Both the position numbers and the translations under genes were made by a program. Shown here in pieces: positions 23,284-34,440 of a DNA stretch of 64,000 nt. Source of the stretch: Albugo candida (lineage: Eukaryota > Oomycota > Peronosporomycetes > Albuginales); assembly GCA_040437565.1 (NCBI GenBank), contig JBDOQK010000006.1, positions 372,001-436,000 on the forward strand, read 5' to 3'. Every line of letters begins with the position of its first letter. Position 1 is the stretch's first letter. The notes beneath the pieces were generated by a model. It was not told the DNA's origin. It did not search any database and saw nothing but the letters and a program-made list of their open reading frames with translations.

Positions 23284-23394
23284 TCACTTTGTCAAGAGTC
23301 TTTTCACTTGGTGATAGCTCCACTTGAATGCATCTTTAACGTATTTCTTTCGTGCCATAGCGACAACCCACGTAATCACTCTGATCTGCCACAT
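23284..23394 (-). CDS. Micro-protein B (36 aa), paralogue of micro-protein A
   Basis: Begins MWQIRVITWVVAM, continues ARKKYVKDAFKW and ends YHQVKRLLTK. The first 25 residues align without gaps to micro-protein A, with 14 identical positions and mostly conservative changes. The ATG at 23394 has A at position -3. A TTTATAAA element lies about 90 bp upstream (23484-23491). The C-terminal tail differs from A in sequence but is also basic. The frame is open for some distance upstream but without a nearby ATG, so an upstream exon cannot be excluded. Function is unknown. Confidence 0.5.
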   Translation of the reverse strand: MWQIRVITWVVAMARKKYVKDAFKWSYHQVKRLLTK

Positions 23395-23399
23395 TTTAT

Positions 23400-24570
23400 T
23401 TGAACAGTCCTTGCAATGAAACCGTTGTAGGACGTTTTGTCTCGCGTATACCAGCGACATTCTTTCCCATACTATTGCACGCGTTTATAAATCAAAGGAT
23501 ATTTCCTATCGTGAAAAAATGTTTCCAGCTACTCCTGATAGTCGCGCAATTAGTTGACATTGTCGAAGCGAGTTCGGTGTGAAGCGTAATTCATCTTTTT
23601 GATTGAAAGATTGCGCGTGCTGCCCGTAGAACGCCATCCATCTTTACGCAGCTGCGTATTGCATTACTCAATTGGTTCCGGCAAGCATTATCAGTCGACT
23701 ATCGTGGTGGTCGCAACGCAGTGATAATCGCCTGACAATCGTGGTAGTCGCAACGCAAAGGAACTTGCATGAGATGGGGAAGCTGAGAGTCCTCGTGTCC
23801 TGTGTGGATGGTCTTTGTTTCCTTGCTTCTTAATCTCGCGCCAGCGAATGGCCCCTCCCAGTTTGTTATCAGGTCTATATCGGCTTCCGCACTGATTTAG
23901 ATGTGGATAACTACCAAGAGATAGCTCTCGTGGTCATCGAATTTCCCAGCACTGAACTCGCTAGATTTTTTTCGAAAGTTCCGCTACGAGGTTGGGAAAA
24001 CCCTGCATCTTAACATTTCGATGAAGATGAGTCGTACCGGCACGAAGATGCGGGCACTTCGACAAAATAATAGATCATTCGTTTTTTGGTCTGTAAATCT
24101 ATGAAGACATCCCTTCATCGCTATCTTTATTCTCTATTAGAATCTCGATATTCATGTATCCATCTCCACTATCGCTTGTGTACAGCAAGACGGTCGCGAA
24201 AGAAAACACCGATGCCATACCTTGTTTGATAATGCTTATGATTGAATCTACGTTTATATGAAGGTTGATGTCTTCACCAAACATCACAATGATCATGGAC
24301 AGTTTTCTACTCTGACGTCAGATCGAAGTAAAGAGTGCTAATGATTTCTCGGAAGGATTCTGGACCACATCACTAGTTTTACATTACACTCTATCATATC
24401 TAGCTCTAGATCAAGTTTATGTTCGAAGGAACTCAACATTGATGAACTCGTGGATGAATGAAGACGCTGCGAGCTTTCATGCAAACGTAAGAATTTAAAA
24501 AAGAAAGCCAAAAGATAATACGAGGAGAACTAAATAAGCAGATTTTGAAGCGAAGTCATGATAGACGGCA
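23400..24570. other. Gene-poor stretch
   Basis: No supported gene. A minus-strand frame at 24099-24296 (EDINLHINVDSIISIIKQ near its start) looks protein-like but cannot be tied to a family or to neighbouring exons. Confidence 0.4.
23484..23491 (-). promoter_or_regulatory. Putative TATA element of micro-protein B
   Basis: TTTATAAA lies about 90 bp upstream of the ATG of micro-protein B, at a position similar to the TATA element of micro-protein A. Confidence 0.3.
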
Positions 24571-24577
24571 TCCTTGA

Positions 24578-24703
24578 TCAGAGAAACGCCTTATTAGAAC
24601 CCTCATGATGAAGCCTAGAGTATCTTACATTCAGTTTAGTTGCTTGCTGAAATACAGCGGCAAGCAAGCAGATACAAAGAAAATGTAGCCATTCGCGTCT
24701 CAT
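24578..24703 (-). CDS. Candidate small secreted peptide (41 aa)
   Basis: ATG at 24703 opens MRREWLHFLCICLLAAVFQQ, which has the charged start, hydrophobic core and small residues of a signal peptide. The frame stops at 24578 after a short mature part (RLHHEGSNKAFL at the end). A GTAAGA donor follows the signal region, so a longer spliced product is possible. No RxLR, CxxCxx or CHxC effector motif is visible. This is weak evidence. Confidence 0.2.
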   Translation of the reverse strand: MRREWLHFLCICLLAAVFQQATKLNVRYSRLHHEGSNKAFL

Positions 24704-24992
24704 TATGCGGCTTCGTTCATTGGAAGCGACACTTGATGAATACGAATAGGGTGCAGTGGAGTATGAGAAGAAGCTTTGGACGCTGATTCTAAATATTGCT
24801 GACGCTAACAAGGAGACAAATCAAGTGTGGCGTCAGCAAAGAAGGTGAAGCTAAATCTTATCGACACTTCCCATAAACTCTGTTCTCTGTGATGCGGAGG
24901 TCGAAATGCGACATTAGTTTTCCAGCAAATAACTGCGCTCTCAAGGATTGTTATAATCTAACGGCTTTACTAGAATCGAAAAAAACGGAGAG

Positions 24993-25187
24993 ATGCATAC
25001 AAAGGATGTACATCTTACAGAACAGCTTCCCTCTGAACAAATTCAAACTATGCATGCTCAAGTGCTGATGAATAAGGGGCTTTCACTATTCCGTCGTGAT
25101 GATACACAGCAAGCGATCCGTGCTTGTAGCTTGAATGTGCATCTAGAGCTGTCAAGTCGAAAACACAAATTACCAATGCCACGATAA
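24993..25187 (+). pseudogene. Possible TPR-protein remnant
   Basis: A 64-residue frame includes MNKGLSLFRRDDTQQAIRA, which resembles one tetratricopeptide helix pair. No continuation is found: the following 250 bp have stops in every frame. It may be a decayed copy or a single exon. Confidence 0.2.
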
Positions 25188-25479
25188 GATTCTGCGTAAT
25201 GAAGATTATTGGTCGAGAAATGAGATTTGATATGCGCGGCAGCCAATGAGTACGCTATATGTGCATCATACAGTTGTCACGTGTACGGAGCTGTTACAAT
25301 GCTGGAAAGGATATTCAGACTGAGTCTAGTACGCTTTTAAGAAAAAGGTGTAATTGTCAGTCCCGTGGTCTCGATTTTATATTACAAACAGCACCAGTCG
25401 AAATTAAATGCTGATGCAAATCGCTGATTTGATGATTTGGAAGGCATCGGTGCAGCTGCGTTCTGCATTTAATGATTAT

Positions 25480-26354
25480 TCATAATTGATTACTTGCGTC
25501 AAGATCCTCATCACTGGAATCGATCTTGCGAACCTTGGCTGATGGTATAGGTCCCGTCTCTGATTCCATACATGCTACCTCATATGTTCTTTTGACATTT
25601 TTGACTTCTTCCGCTGTTGTCGTATCGAGAAGTGATGCAGGATTCATTATCAATATCTCGTTCATTTTTGCTTTTAAATCCAACCATGTTTTCTTCATCA
25701 TTGCGCGCATTGAATCTCTGCTATTTTGGTTATCTTTGAGCCTCTGACAGATAGTTATCATAGCTTCTCTCGCAGCTTCGGGGTTCTCGAATTCCACAAA
25801 ACCAAAACCTTTAAACTGCCTTGTCGAGTCGAATCGAGGTAAGCTGACCAATGTTACTTTACCAAATTCAGATAGAAGGTGCCTCAAAGTATCGTGATCG
25901 TGATCGCAATGAAATTTATCGATATAGATTGTACGATCTACCAAGCTTTTAATAGTGATATTGAAGACCAAAGCAAATCATGAGAATACACGTACCTAGA
26001 CTCGTATCATCTCTCATGAATGGAGACTCAACAGGACCAATGCGAGTCTTGCCAGGATCAAAGCGAATTTTTGGCGATTTCTCAGCTGCTTCCACAAGCA
26101 TTTTCCTGGTGGCCTGCAGTGCGATCATCCTATCGGCGAGGAGTGAATATTAGAATGCGATATTGCTGTCTTGGCTTTGTCGTGTAGTTTTACTTTCCGA
26201 AGGTTAGAAATACATCTAAGTCAATGAAGCAATTTTGAAGATTATCTGCTTGTTTCTGGAGAAATCTGTCATTGCGCAAGTTACTCTCACTGAGATAAAA
26301 CTCTAATTGTCGCTGTATCTGCTTTGGAACCGACTTTGACTTTTTCACTGACAT
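25480..26354 (-). CDS. La-motif RNA-binding protein (La/LARP7 family)
   Basis: La proteins bind the 3' oligo-U ends of new RNA polymerase III transcripts, and LARP7 stabilises 7SK or telomerase RNA. ATG at 26354 gives MSVKKSKSVPKQIQ, then the La motif (QLEFYLSESNLRNDRFL, FIDLDVFLTFGK). An intron near 26,188 joins in phase to MIALQATRKMLVEAAEKSP. A second intron (about 25,995-25,931) joins TSL to DRTIYIDKFHCDHDHDTL, the start of an RRM with RNP-like GFGFVEFENPEAA. The tail has PSAKVRKIDSSDEDLDA, acidic with a possible phosphosite. The La motif plus RRM1 order is diagnostic. No xRRM2 is seen, so this is a short form; genuine La and LARP7 cannot be separated here. The gap at 26372-26471 lies in the 5' leader only. 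Confidence 0.85.
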
Positions 26355-26491
26355 TTCGTACAGTGATTAAGNNNNNNNNNNNNNNNNNNNNNNNNNNNNN
26401 NNNNNNNNNNNNNNNNNNNNNNNNNNNNNNNNNNNNNNNNNNNNNNNNNNNNNNNNNNNNNNNNNNNNNNNCATTTCGTACAGTGATTAAG
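26352..26491. repeat. 100-N gap flanked by 20-bp direct repeat
   Basis: 26352-26371 equals 26472-26491, with N at 26372-26471. It includes the La-protein start codon on one side. Confidence 0.85.
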
Positions 26492-26499
26492 AAACCAGC

Positions 26500-27930
26500 A
26501 AGATAGTGTTGGACCACCTTGATAGTAGGCCTCATCGAGACATCATTTTTGACGGAGCTGCTTGCTTCAAACGCAAATTAACGGATATACAAAAGAATGA
26601 AAGGAGTAAGATCGACTGCTAGACGATCTGCTCGCGTCTTACGATAGCAGAATTGCCATAATGGTCCATGCGAGCGACAAGCGACGTGTAAATAATTAAA
26701 GTATCGTTCATCGCTCAGATAACACTGAGTGAGTTACAAATTGACAGGAACATCGACAAAAGGAAAGCTGGCTTAGAGAACTTTTGCTGAGGCACAAGAG
26801 AACGGCATGCAAGTTTACTTATTGAAAAATAGGTGTCATGCAAGGCAAGATGTACACATTTTGGATAAGCACGACACAGGAGAGAAACATTTTCTTGAAG
26901 TCATTTTTTAACTATCGTCATGTGGTGCTTGGTGGCTCCTACAAGTTCAAAGTGTCCAGCGAGAGAATTTTATAAGATTGAGAGTCTTGATGTGTGGAAG
27001 AATCGTCTGTCTTGTTTATTTGATATTACTTAAACGCTCCATGCTCGCTCCAGCTAATTTGATGGATCAGAACTGACATTTCGCGAACTAGTCAGACTGC
27101 AATCAGATGTACAGCATTTGCAACTCATCATTTATATCATGGCCAAGAGCGCAGATTCCCTCTGTCTAAGACACGTCGTCACAGTGCTGGATATCGACGA
27201 AATTGCAATGTTAGCTGCCTTGTGGCTGACTTAAGCCGACTCCATTCACTTATACAAATTTTGCTACATCTCTCCATTCCGAAAAAATGCAGCATCTCAT
27301 AACGGCAATACATCTCATTGACTTAAGCCATCACGCCTTCCAGATATTTCATTTGAAACAGGTGAGCGTTGGATGATTATAAGAATAAGAATGATGCGCT
27401 TTTTGCAATGAAATCGTCACTGACTTTCCATTCGATCTTCGCCGTTTTGATCTTACCTTAATGTCTGTCTTCGCACTTGGTGCGTCTCAGAAATGCGTCG
27501 TTCATTGCTGCATCCAATCTGAAATGGTTTATAGGGCGTCAGCTATCAGTGGGAGATTACACGTATCATGGCTTGTGTGCCCCGAGTTTGCTGCTATGAA
27601 GACGGTCCAAACTTCATTTTGTCTATAGATGTTGACCAAAAAAAAAATTCTGGCAGAGCAGCTAGTCATTGAGTGGATCAAATATCTGAAGGTCAGCAAG
27701 TTGCTTCAGGTCGCGGGTCTACAATATGAGCGTCACAATACTTCTTTAAAGCTACAATTCTCTCTTCGTCGACAACGTCACTTTTGAAAGCCTTCATTTT
27801 CGGAACTGCCGCAAGACTGCAATTTTTTTCTTGTCTGAATAAATTATTGTGGCGTTACCATATTCATCAATTCATAAGCAGTTCTTTCACCACATCCACA
27901 AGCCTATGAGGAGTAGTGTATGATCACAAG
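26500..27930. other. Gene-poor stretch
   Basis: No open frame with protein-like features on either strand; AT-rich with many stops. Nothing recognised. Confidence 0.5.
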
Positions 27931-27939
27931 CTACTAGAT

Positions 27940-29900
27940 CTTGGTATGGAAAGGTTCCGCCAAAGCTGAAAAACGCGACGCTCACACACGTAGTATTGGC
28001 GAATTCTCGGTCGAGATTTTGCATGTAATGCATCAATTCATCAAATTTGCATTTGCTTCCTTGAGCTCTGTTTCCCTCTTGCTGATTTTCTTTATCACCG
28101 ATGACTCCCGTTATTTTAATTTGCTCTGGAATCTATCGATCTCTTCCATCTACCTCAATTTTCGTAGGAGCTTGTTCTGAAGCACTCAGTGCAGTTCCCA
28201 GATGAGGAATGTTCTGATTTCGAGATGTATAAGCTCCAAGCCATTCAATCTTTACTGAACTTGCTTTCATCGTCACTATTCCAGACTCGATCATGTGGCG
28301 CGTTCTATGCAGCTTCTTCTGAGTCTCGTTGCCTTGAAGTATACTATAGAGATCTTATTTTCAATCGCGAGTTCTTTTATTGCAACGTGTCGCTTACTTG
28401 GTATCTGGCCTTCAATATCGCAAAATGCTCTCGGTTCCGCACTTTACGTCGCTGCACTTGACCGAATTGATCTTGTGATATTTGCTGCATGTGTTGATTT
28501 TGCAGCTTTTTCAATTTAACGCACTGTTTTACTGGTTATCAGTTGTTGCTACAGCTGTTATTACGCTGCTACCACTTGAATACATCTTCTGCTGTTTGCT
28601 ATTCCATACCATCGACCCAAAGTCGCAACCGTCTGAAGGGCCTGACTCAATTTCGGAGCTCTTCGAATTACTTTTAAGTTTTTCAGGCATCATTTCCCAG
28701 TTCTCCATGCCATTATCGCTCCATGTTTGTGATCGAGACGTGCAATGGAAATTGAGATTCAGCTTATGAATTTTCCATGTGAGCTGCCCAAATACACCTA
28801 AGCGTACTTTCACCTGGTCATTTACATAGTGATGTCATGACTAGTGTTGATTGATGAGACCTTCCCGACTCTCAAATCCGGCACCATCTTGTGCACGCAA
28901 AACGAGCTCATTACGAAATCGAAACCGGTTCAGCAATATTATGGGTCTACTTGTGGGGTATGTCGAGTGGCTACAACCCGCTCTTATTCAGAGTGACGCG
29001 CATGGATGGATTGATGAGATCCTCTCTGCCCCTATATACTGTAGAGCGAACCATTTGGAGCCCTTTATTCTCCAATGTAATCATGTTCCTCTCACTTTGA
29101 CATCAAGATATGCGCCTCCCGCTCGAGTCATTGAGTTACTCTTCTTTCAAGTTGATGTTGAAGCTGATGGCAACGTACGCATCGAATTTGACGAGTGTGA
29201 TGATGGTATTGATTTCACGCTTTTAGCTTCCCCACCTATTGTATATCGTGCTATGTCACACTTGTAAAAACCTCGAAAGAATCAGCCGAACAGTGTCAGC
29301 CGATTTCGTCCACTGGTATTCAGATTTTTCAAGGGCTGAATTCAACTGATAAACTGTAATGTTTGCGTCCTGTAACAGCATATAGTGGCATTCATAAATG
29401 GTGAACGAGTTGCTCCCCGTCGCCAGTGCTTCTATCCTCAAAATGTGTATCACTTTCGGTGAGTAAATCACGTGCTTTCTGTTCCATTATGATTGTGCTG
29501 CCTTCATCAAATCAATGAACGTCGGCTCCATTTCGGCCTCATCGCGGTCATCTGTCCTATTGCTTGATACTTTCACCAACTCGGCACAGCATCGGGAAAA
29601 TTCTTTATCACCATATTGTTGTGCAAATGCGTCATACTGAGGAATTTTAGAACCGATCGATGATGAGAAGAGGGTGATTCTTCACCACTCAATTCCGACA
29701 ATGATATATTGGTCTGATCATAATTGCTCGTGAATCGTTTTCAGAGTTGATCAGGAATGATACGGTAAAAAGTATAACCCCTTGTCACGAAAAATGAAAG
29801 ATGATTTCTTAAGCTGTAGCATTCCTTTTTGCATTCATGCACCCATGATGGCTTTACCGTCATGAAAGTAGCGATATACCGATTATAAAAATAGTATTTT
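27940..29900 (-). pseudogene. Probable decayed coiled-coil protein gene
   Basis: Several minus-strand stretches read as protein but change frame or stop between them in ways that ordinary short introns do not repair. Examples are FAQQYGDKEFSRCCAELVK and EMEPTFIDLMKAAQS (about 29,640-29,500), MEQKARDLLTESDTHFEDR (about 29,500-29,430), TVYQLNSALEKSEYQWTKSA (about 29,360-29,290), LKKLQNQHMQQISQDQFGQV (about 28,520-28,450) and ISKRETELKEANANLMN (about 28,100-28,040). Composition is that of a long coiled coil. The pieces are in collinear order on one strand over 2 kb. A host gene losing function is the simplest reading; a badly assembled or intron-rich gene is the alternative. Confidence 0.3.
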
Positions 29901-29915
29901 GTCGCCGGGTGTACG

Positions 29916-30093
29916 CCTATAGCAGATATTCGAATCTGGATTTGCTGCCCTTCTNNNNNNNNNNNNNNNNNNNNNNNNNNNNNNNNNNNNNNNNNNNNNN
30001 NNNNNNNNNNNNNNNNNNNNNNNNNNNNNNNNNNNNNNNNNNNNNNNNNNNNNNCCTATAGCAGATATTCGAATCTGGATTTGCTGCCCTTCT
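29916..30093. repeat. 100-N gap flanked by 39-bp direct repeat
   Basis: 29916-29954 equals 30055-30093, with N at 29955-30054, immediately before the DnaJ gene start. Confidence 0.92.
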
Positions 30094-30094
30094 T

Positions 30095-31275
30095 ATGGCC
30101 ACGACTATTCCACCTCATACATCTAATCCTTACTCTGTGTTGGGCTTGAAACCGGGCGCTTCCAAGGCGGCGATCAAATCAGCGTACCATCATCTGGCAC
30201 GGAAATGGCACCCTGACAAGGTAGAACTTTTCACGTCTTTGTTGGTGGACGAAGAGGCAATGCTGAAAATGTCACGCAGAACCCGGGCAACAGTGATGCA
30301 GAGAAAATGTTCCTTCAAATACAGAGCGCGTACGAAATTCTGACGGCACAATCTTTGGCACATAATGGTGGCTCGAATAGCGAGCGATATACTGGCGCAG
30401 AACATAGACAAAAGGTAAATATGGTTCGTTTATTTGTGTTCTTGATGATAGTATCTTGATATGGTTAGCAATATGAGGGGCATTACCAACGCTATAGGCA
30501 AGATTATCATCAAAATCGAGCCAGACGGACGTATCAAGTGTCGATCTCATTGAATGAAATGATCTTGTTTGCATTGATTGTGTGGCTTTTGATCAAGTTC
30601 ATTGCGAGGCGATCGGAATCATATAAAGACTGTGATAGCAATGCTCATTGTGCTAGTCCGGAAAAGCACGACACCAAAGCAGATGCCGCGGAACCCTCTG
30701 GTTCTCTGACTCCTCGAGAAAGCTCACTGGCTCAACTTGCTAAAACAATCAGCCCATCTGTTTATGAGCTCAAAAAGGAGTACCTCTTGGCCCGAGGGCG
30801 AAGAATCGTGATATTTTTCGCACGGGAGTCATCAGAACGATGGAACTGTGACACGTTAGGTAGGCTTACAGCTTTTCTGCGGTGAAAATACTCAGAAGAA
30901 TTCATGTGCTGTATCTACAGAGCAGTACAGGCGTATGAATCTTGTTGCAAAAGAGTTCCAGCGAGATCCGATTACATTTTGCTGGATGGATATCGCACTA
31001 GCTGATGCCAAAACACGTGACTTTTGGAAAGACCAATTTGAGCAATTTTGTGATTCAATTGCAACACCACGTAAGCGACCTGAACGTGATCGCATATCAA
31101 GTTACTGATGAAGCGCACACTTACAGCACTAGCCATCTCTTGTAATCACCGGGCTAGAAAGCTGTCAAGATTTACTGGGAAAGATAGCAGCGTGGAGCAG
31201 GTTCGGCGATGGGTACTGGGCCTTCTTGAAGGGAGAATACCTCAAGTAGCTTCAATCGGAAATTTATTCGAATGA
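30095..31275 (+). CDS. DnaJ - transmembrane - thioredoxin-like protein (DNAJC16-like)
   Basis: Starts with a J domain (YSVLGLKPGASKAAIKSAYH, with the HPDK motif needed to stimulate Hsp70). It then has a tyrosine- and arginine-rich linker, one membrane segment (MILFALIVWLLIKFIA), an acidic linker and a thioredoxin-like region (RGRRIVIFFARESSERWNCD, ITFCWMDIALADAKTRDFW) without a CxxC pair. The C-terminal exon ends VLGLLEGRIPQVASIGNLFE. Introns that join in phase are 30221-30279, 30415-30468, 30860-30920 and 31071-31126. The layout recalls animal DNAJC16 of the ER, but there is no N-terminal signal peptide, so the J domain may face the cytosol. It is an Hsp70 co-chaperone anchored to a membrane by family knowledge; its substrate is unknown. 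Confidence 0.75.
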
Positions 31276-31760
31276 TTGCGCATACAGACGCGTCTGTCTA
31301 CGCCGCACTCACATACACTCTGAAACATACAGCTTGCAGTCGCTCCAATTGATCTGCATCATTCTGCGTTGTACTAAGCTACATGATTGCATGGGAGATG
31401 CAATAATTGCGTAAAGGAACTGCGGAATTTTGAATACAAGCGATACATATGCGGCAAGAACCTATTTGCACCGAGTAACTTCAACATCTCACCGAATGAT
31501 TCATGTATGTCAACTTCGCGATAGCCTTATCTGATCAACAGCACGCCTGCTGAATTTTACAAAGCTTGGCAACCTGTTTTTGTGAAGGATGAAATGACTC
31601 ACCTTGCATGCATTTGCTGAAATGGATGCTTCGATATGGGTACGCTGCATAATCATACATTAAGAATCGTTGGTAAACGTACAGGAGGGATATATGGCGC
31701 TCTGTGAAGCCCCTTACTGTGTTTCACGATTCATCTGCGAACGCTAATATCTTTCCAACC

Positions 31761-32448
31761 ATTGTCTCCTCGGAATATTTAGACGAGTGGTAGAATGCCA
31801 ACAATAGAGTTACTCCAGTCCAGCAATCATGTCGATAATGACAAGCAGTGCTGCTGATTTGGGATGCATTTCGGTTCATCATACACGAGTGTACAACCGC
31901 AACGCATAATTGATAAGATCTACCTCCCTCTAGGCGATGCCGCAGTGGGGAACAACGTAAAAGAATTCGGTCAGCAATCATTCGTGCACAGCTTGGGCTA
32001 CACAAAAAATAGCAATTTTGATTAGATCAGTCATCTGCGGATGCATGAGGCTTTNNNNNNNNNNNNNNNNNNNNNNNNNNNNNNNNNNNNNNNNNNNNNN
32101 NNNNNNNNNNNNNNNNNNNNNNNNNNNNNNNNNNNNNNNNNNNNNNNNNNNNNNATTGTCTCCTCGGAATATTTAGACGAGTGGTAGAATGCCAACAATA
32201 GAGTTACTCCAGTCCAGCAATCATGTCGATAATGACAAGCAGTGCTGCTGATTTGGGATGCATTTCGGTTCATCATACACGAGTGTACAACCGCAACGCA
32301 TAATTGATAAGATCTACCTCCCTCTAGGCGATGCCGCAGTGGGGAACAACGTAAAAGAATTCGGTCAGCAATCATTCGTGCACAGCTTGGGCTACACAAA
32401 AAATAGCAATTTTGATTAGATCAGTCATCTGCGGATGCATGAGGCTTT
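31761..32448. repeat. 100-N gap flanked by 294-bp direct repeat
   Basis: 31761-32054 equals 32155-32448, with N at 32055-32154. It is in non-coding sequence and probably an unmerged contig overlap. Confidence 0.95.
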
Positions 32449-32559
32449 CATAGAATGAGTTGACAAAGTATACTACTAAAACGGGCTCACTAGCTGTCTA
32501 CTAAAACCCATGCAAAAATATCAAGTAGATGATGGGGTGGTTTTCGTGTTAAAAAGTTT

Positions 32560-33250
32560 GTTTGCGTTTACGGTAGCGTTCGTACAAACGGTGGAGCTGA
32601 GTTTGAACCTTGACTGAATATGTCACATACGTAAATTCTGAATTATGCTCTGCCATAAGTATGTAGNNNNNNNNNNNNNNNNNNNNNNNNNNNNNNNNNN
32701 NNNNNNNNNNNNNNNNNNNNNNNNNNNNNNNNNNNNNNNNNNNNNNNNNNNNNNNNNNNNNNNNNNATATTCTTTTCTTCGAAGTACTGAGCCAGTTGCT
32801 CAAAGTACAGATCCACAGACTCGCCCATTTTACCATGGAATTGAGGTAAGCTGATCCCTTCAACTTTTATTTCACGCTTGGTCATAGCTTCAAGCAATTC
32901 CTGTTGTTTTTCGACTAATTGGATCAATGTTTTCGTGATGGCGTCGGGGGACCATCCTTGGAGGTTCAATGCCGCCATGATAACCAAGAAAAAACAAAAA
33001 AAAGTCCAACCAATTAGAGCCGGAACAAACGACAAACACTCGGCGAGCGGCTTTCCCAATGTCGTGACGCTAAATAGCGCGTAAAAACTCCTTCCGGACG
33101 ACTAGAGTTATGTGACCAACAAGTGCTACCAGTTGTAACGTCGGCAGGAGGAAGGGAGAGGAAGCAAGGGAAGATATTTGCTGGCGGAGCTCTATTTGAT
33201 AAAAAATGGAATGTCAGATTTTTGATCAAAGAATCCTGGTTCACCTATCT
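32560..33250 (-). mobile_element. Fossil fragment of an LTR retrotransposon (Ty3/gypsy-like Gag)
   Basis: On the minus strand, upstream of the gap at 32667-32766, a stretch resembles the N-terminal part of a Ty3/gypsy Gag (AITKTLIQLVEKQQELLEA, then ISLPQFHGKMGESVDLYFEQ). No pol, protease or complete LTR pair is visible in the window. It is a broken remnant whose extent is uncertain because of the assembly gap. Age cannot be estimated without paired LTRs. Confidence 0.5.
32667..32766. other. 100-N gap without flanking repeat
   Basis: The sequences on either side do not match each other, unlike at most other gaps in the window. Real missing sequence inside the retroelement fossil is likely. 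Confidence 0.9.
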
Positions 33251-33479
33251 GATTGGCTAATCCAGTTCTTCAACTATGTGAAATTATGTATGCATGTACA
33301 GTGGAGGTTGTTACACTCTTCTTCTATCACATTTTGGTTGATGTCAAGCTGAAAATTCTGCTTAAGATAAACCTCTTTGATTCATTATCATGATTTGCAA
33401 TTCAATGAATACTTTCACAATAGTGCTATCTATGTCGGTAGTGTAAATCTATCATACGGATAACGTATGGAACTACTTC

Positions 33480-33579
33480 NNNNNNNNNNNNNNNNNNNNN
33501 NNNNNNNNNNNNNNNNNNNNNNNNNNNNNNNNNNNNNNNNNNNNNNNNNNNNNNNNNNNNNNNNNNNNNNNNNNNNNNN
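33480..33579. other. 100-N gap without flanking repeat
   Basis: No repeat is found across this gap. It sits in non-coding DNA near the element fossil. Confidence 0.9.
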
Positions 33580-34440
33580 GTATTTATTGCCCCTAGCTCT
33601 CTTGTTTTACATCAAGTTGATCGTCATACTGCGTATGGCTCTCTATGTCCAAACTGGCGTGATGTTTCAGCTTCCAATTATCCTGCTCTAGGCCACAATG
33701 AGAAAATTGCAAGCTGATATCAATTTGTATTTTCACTCTGTCAATTCAGCTAATTACGTCAAAACTAATAGAAGAAATACTCTACGACGCCTCAAGTCAT
33801 CCTGTTATCTGCACTACCGCATCCGATGTGCTGGGCATTGACGTGAAATGTGACTAAGAAAATTTGTGGAATCTCAAATTGAGTAAATCTTAGTCACAAT
33901 CATTTGAAACGCAAGCCCATTCTCACTGCAAACATTCTGCTTGTAGTTTAACAACCTGCCGGCGTTACTGTAGTATGGTAGACAGAATGTCATTTCCATA
34001 TTTGATATATCCAGCATAGAGTGTGCTTGTCACCCTCTCTGCCCAGATATAGAAAATCGCTAAATCCCGTGTCAATTTTCGACGCAATTTTTTAGGACCC
34101 TTCCTGAGTATATTAGTGTCGGCAAAGACGAAAATAAATTCTAACACATGAACGCGTACATTGATGAATAATTAGCGACAATTGTGTTATTCGTATAATT
34201 ACTTGTGTGTTGATGGTGTGCATCCTTTTCAATTGTTGATTTCTGCAAGTCCATCTCTGGTCATCGTCAAAGGAAGGGTCCAAGAAATAATTTTTGCTGT
34301 TCTCTTTCCTTTTTTTTTATCCACATAAGCTTCTGCGATCCAAGCCAGCATTTCAACTTTTGAGTACAAATCAATGTTGCATCAATCTGACTACCACAGA
34401 AAAAAAATCTTTCTCGCCCCCTGGGCCATCTATCTGAATC

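Larger units (their letters stand above)
31280..34430. other. Accessory, gene-poor stretch with element remnants
   Basis: Between the DnaJ gene and TERT no host gene is supported. It contains the LTR-element fossil described separately, a duplicated 294-bp segment around one gap, and two 100-N gaps (32667-32766 and 33480-33579). These two are the only ones in the window without flanking repeats and therefore likely hide missing, probably repetitive, sequence. Confidence 0.6.

Noticed and set aside
28851-29267. Plus-strand 138-residue frame
   Set aside because: Protein-like in parts, but it lies across the collinear minus-strand coiled-coil remnants, and neither a promoter nor a family could be recognised.
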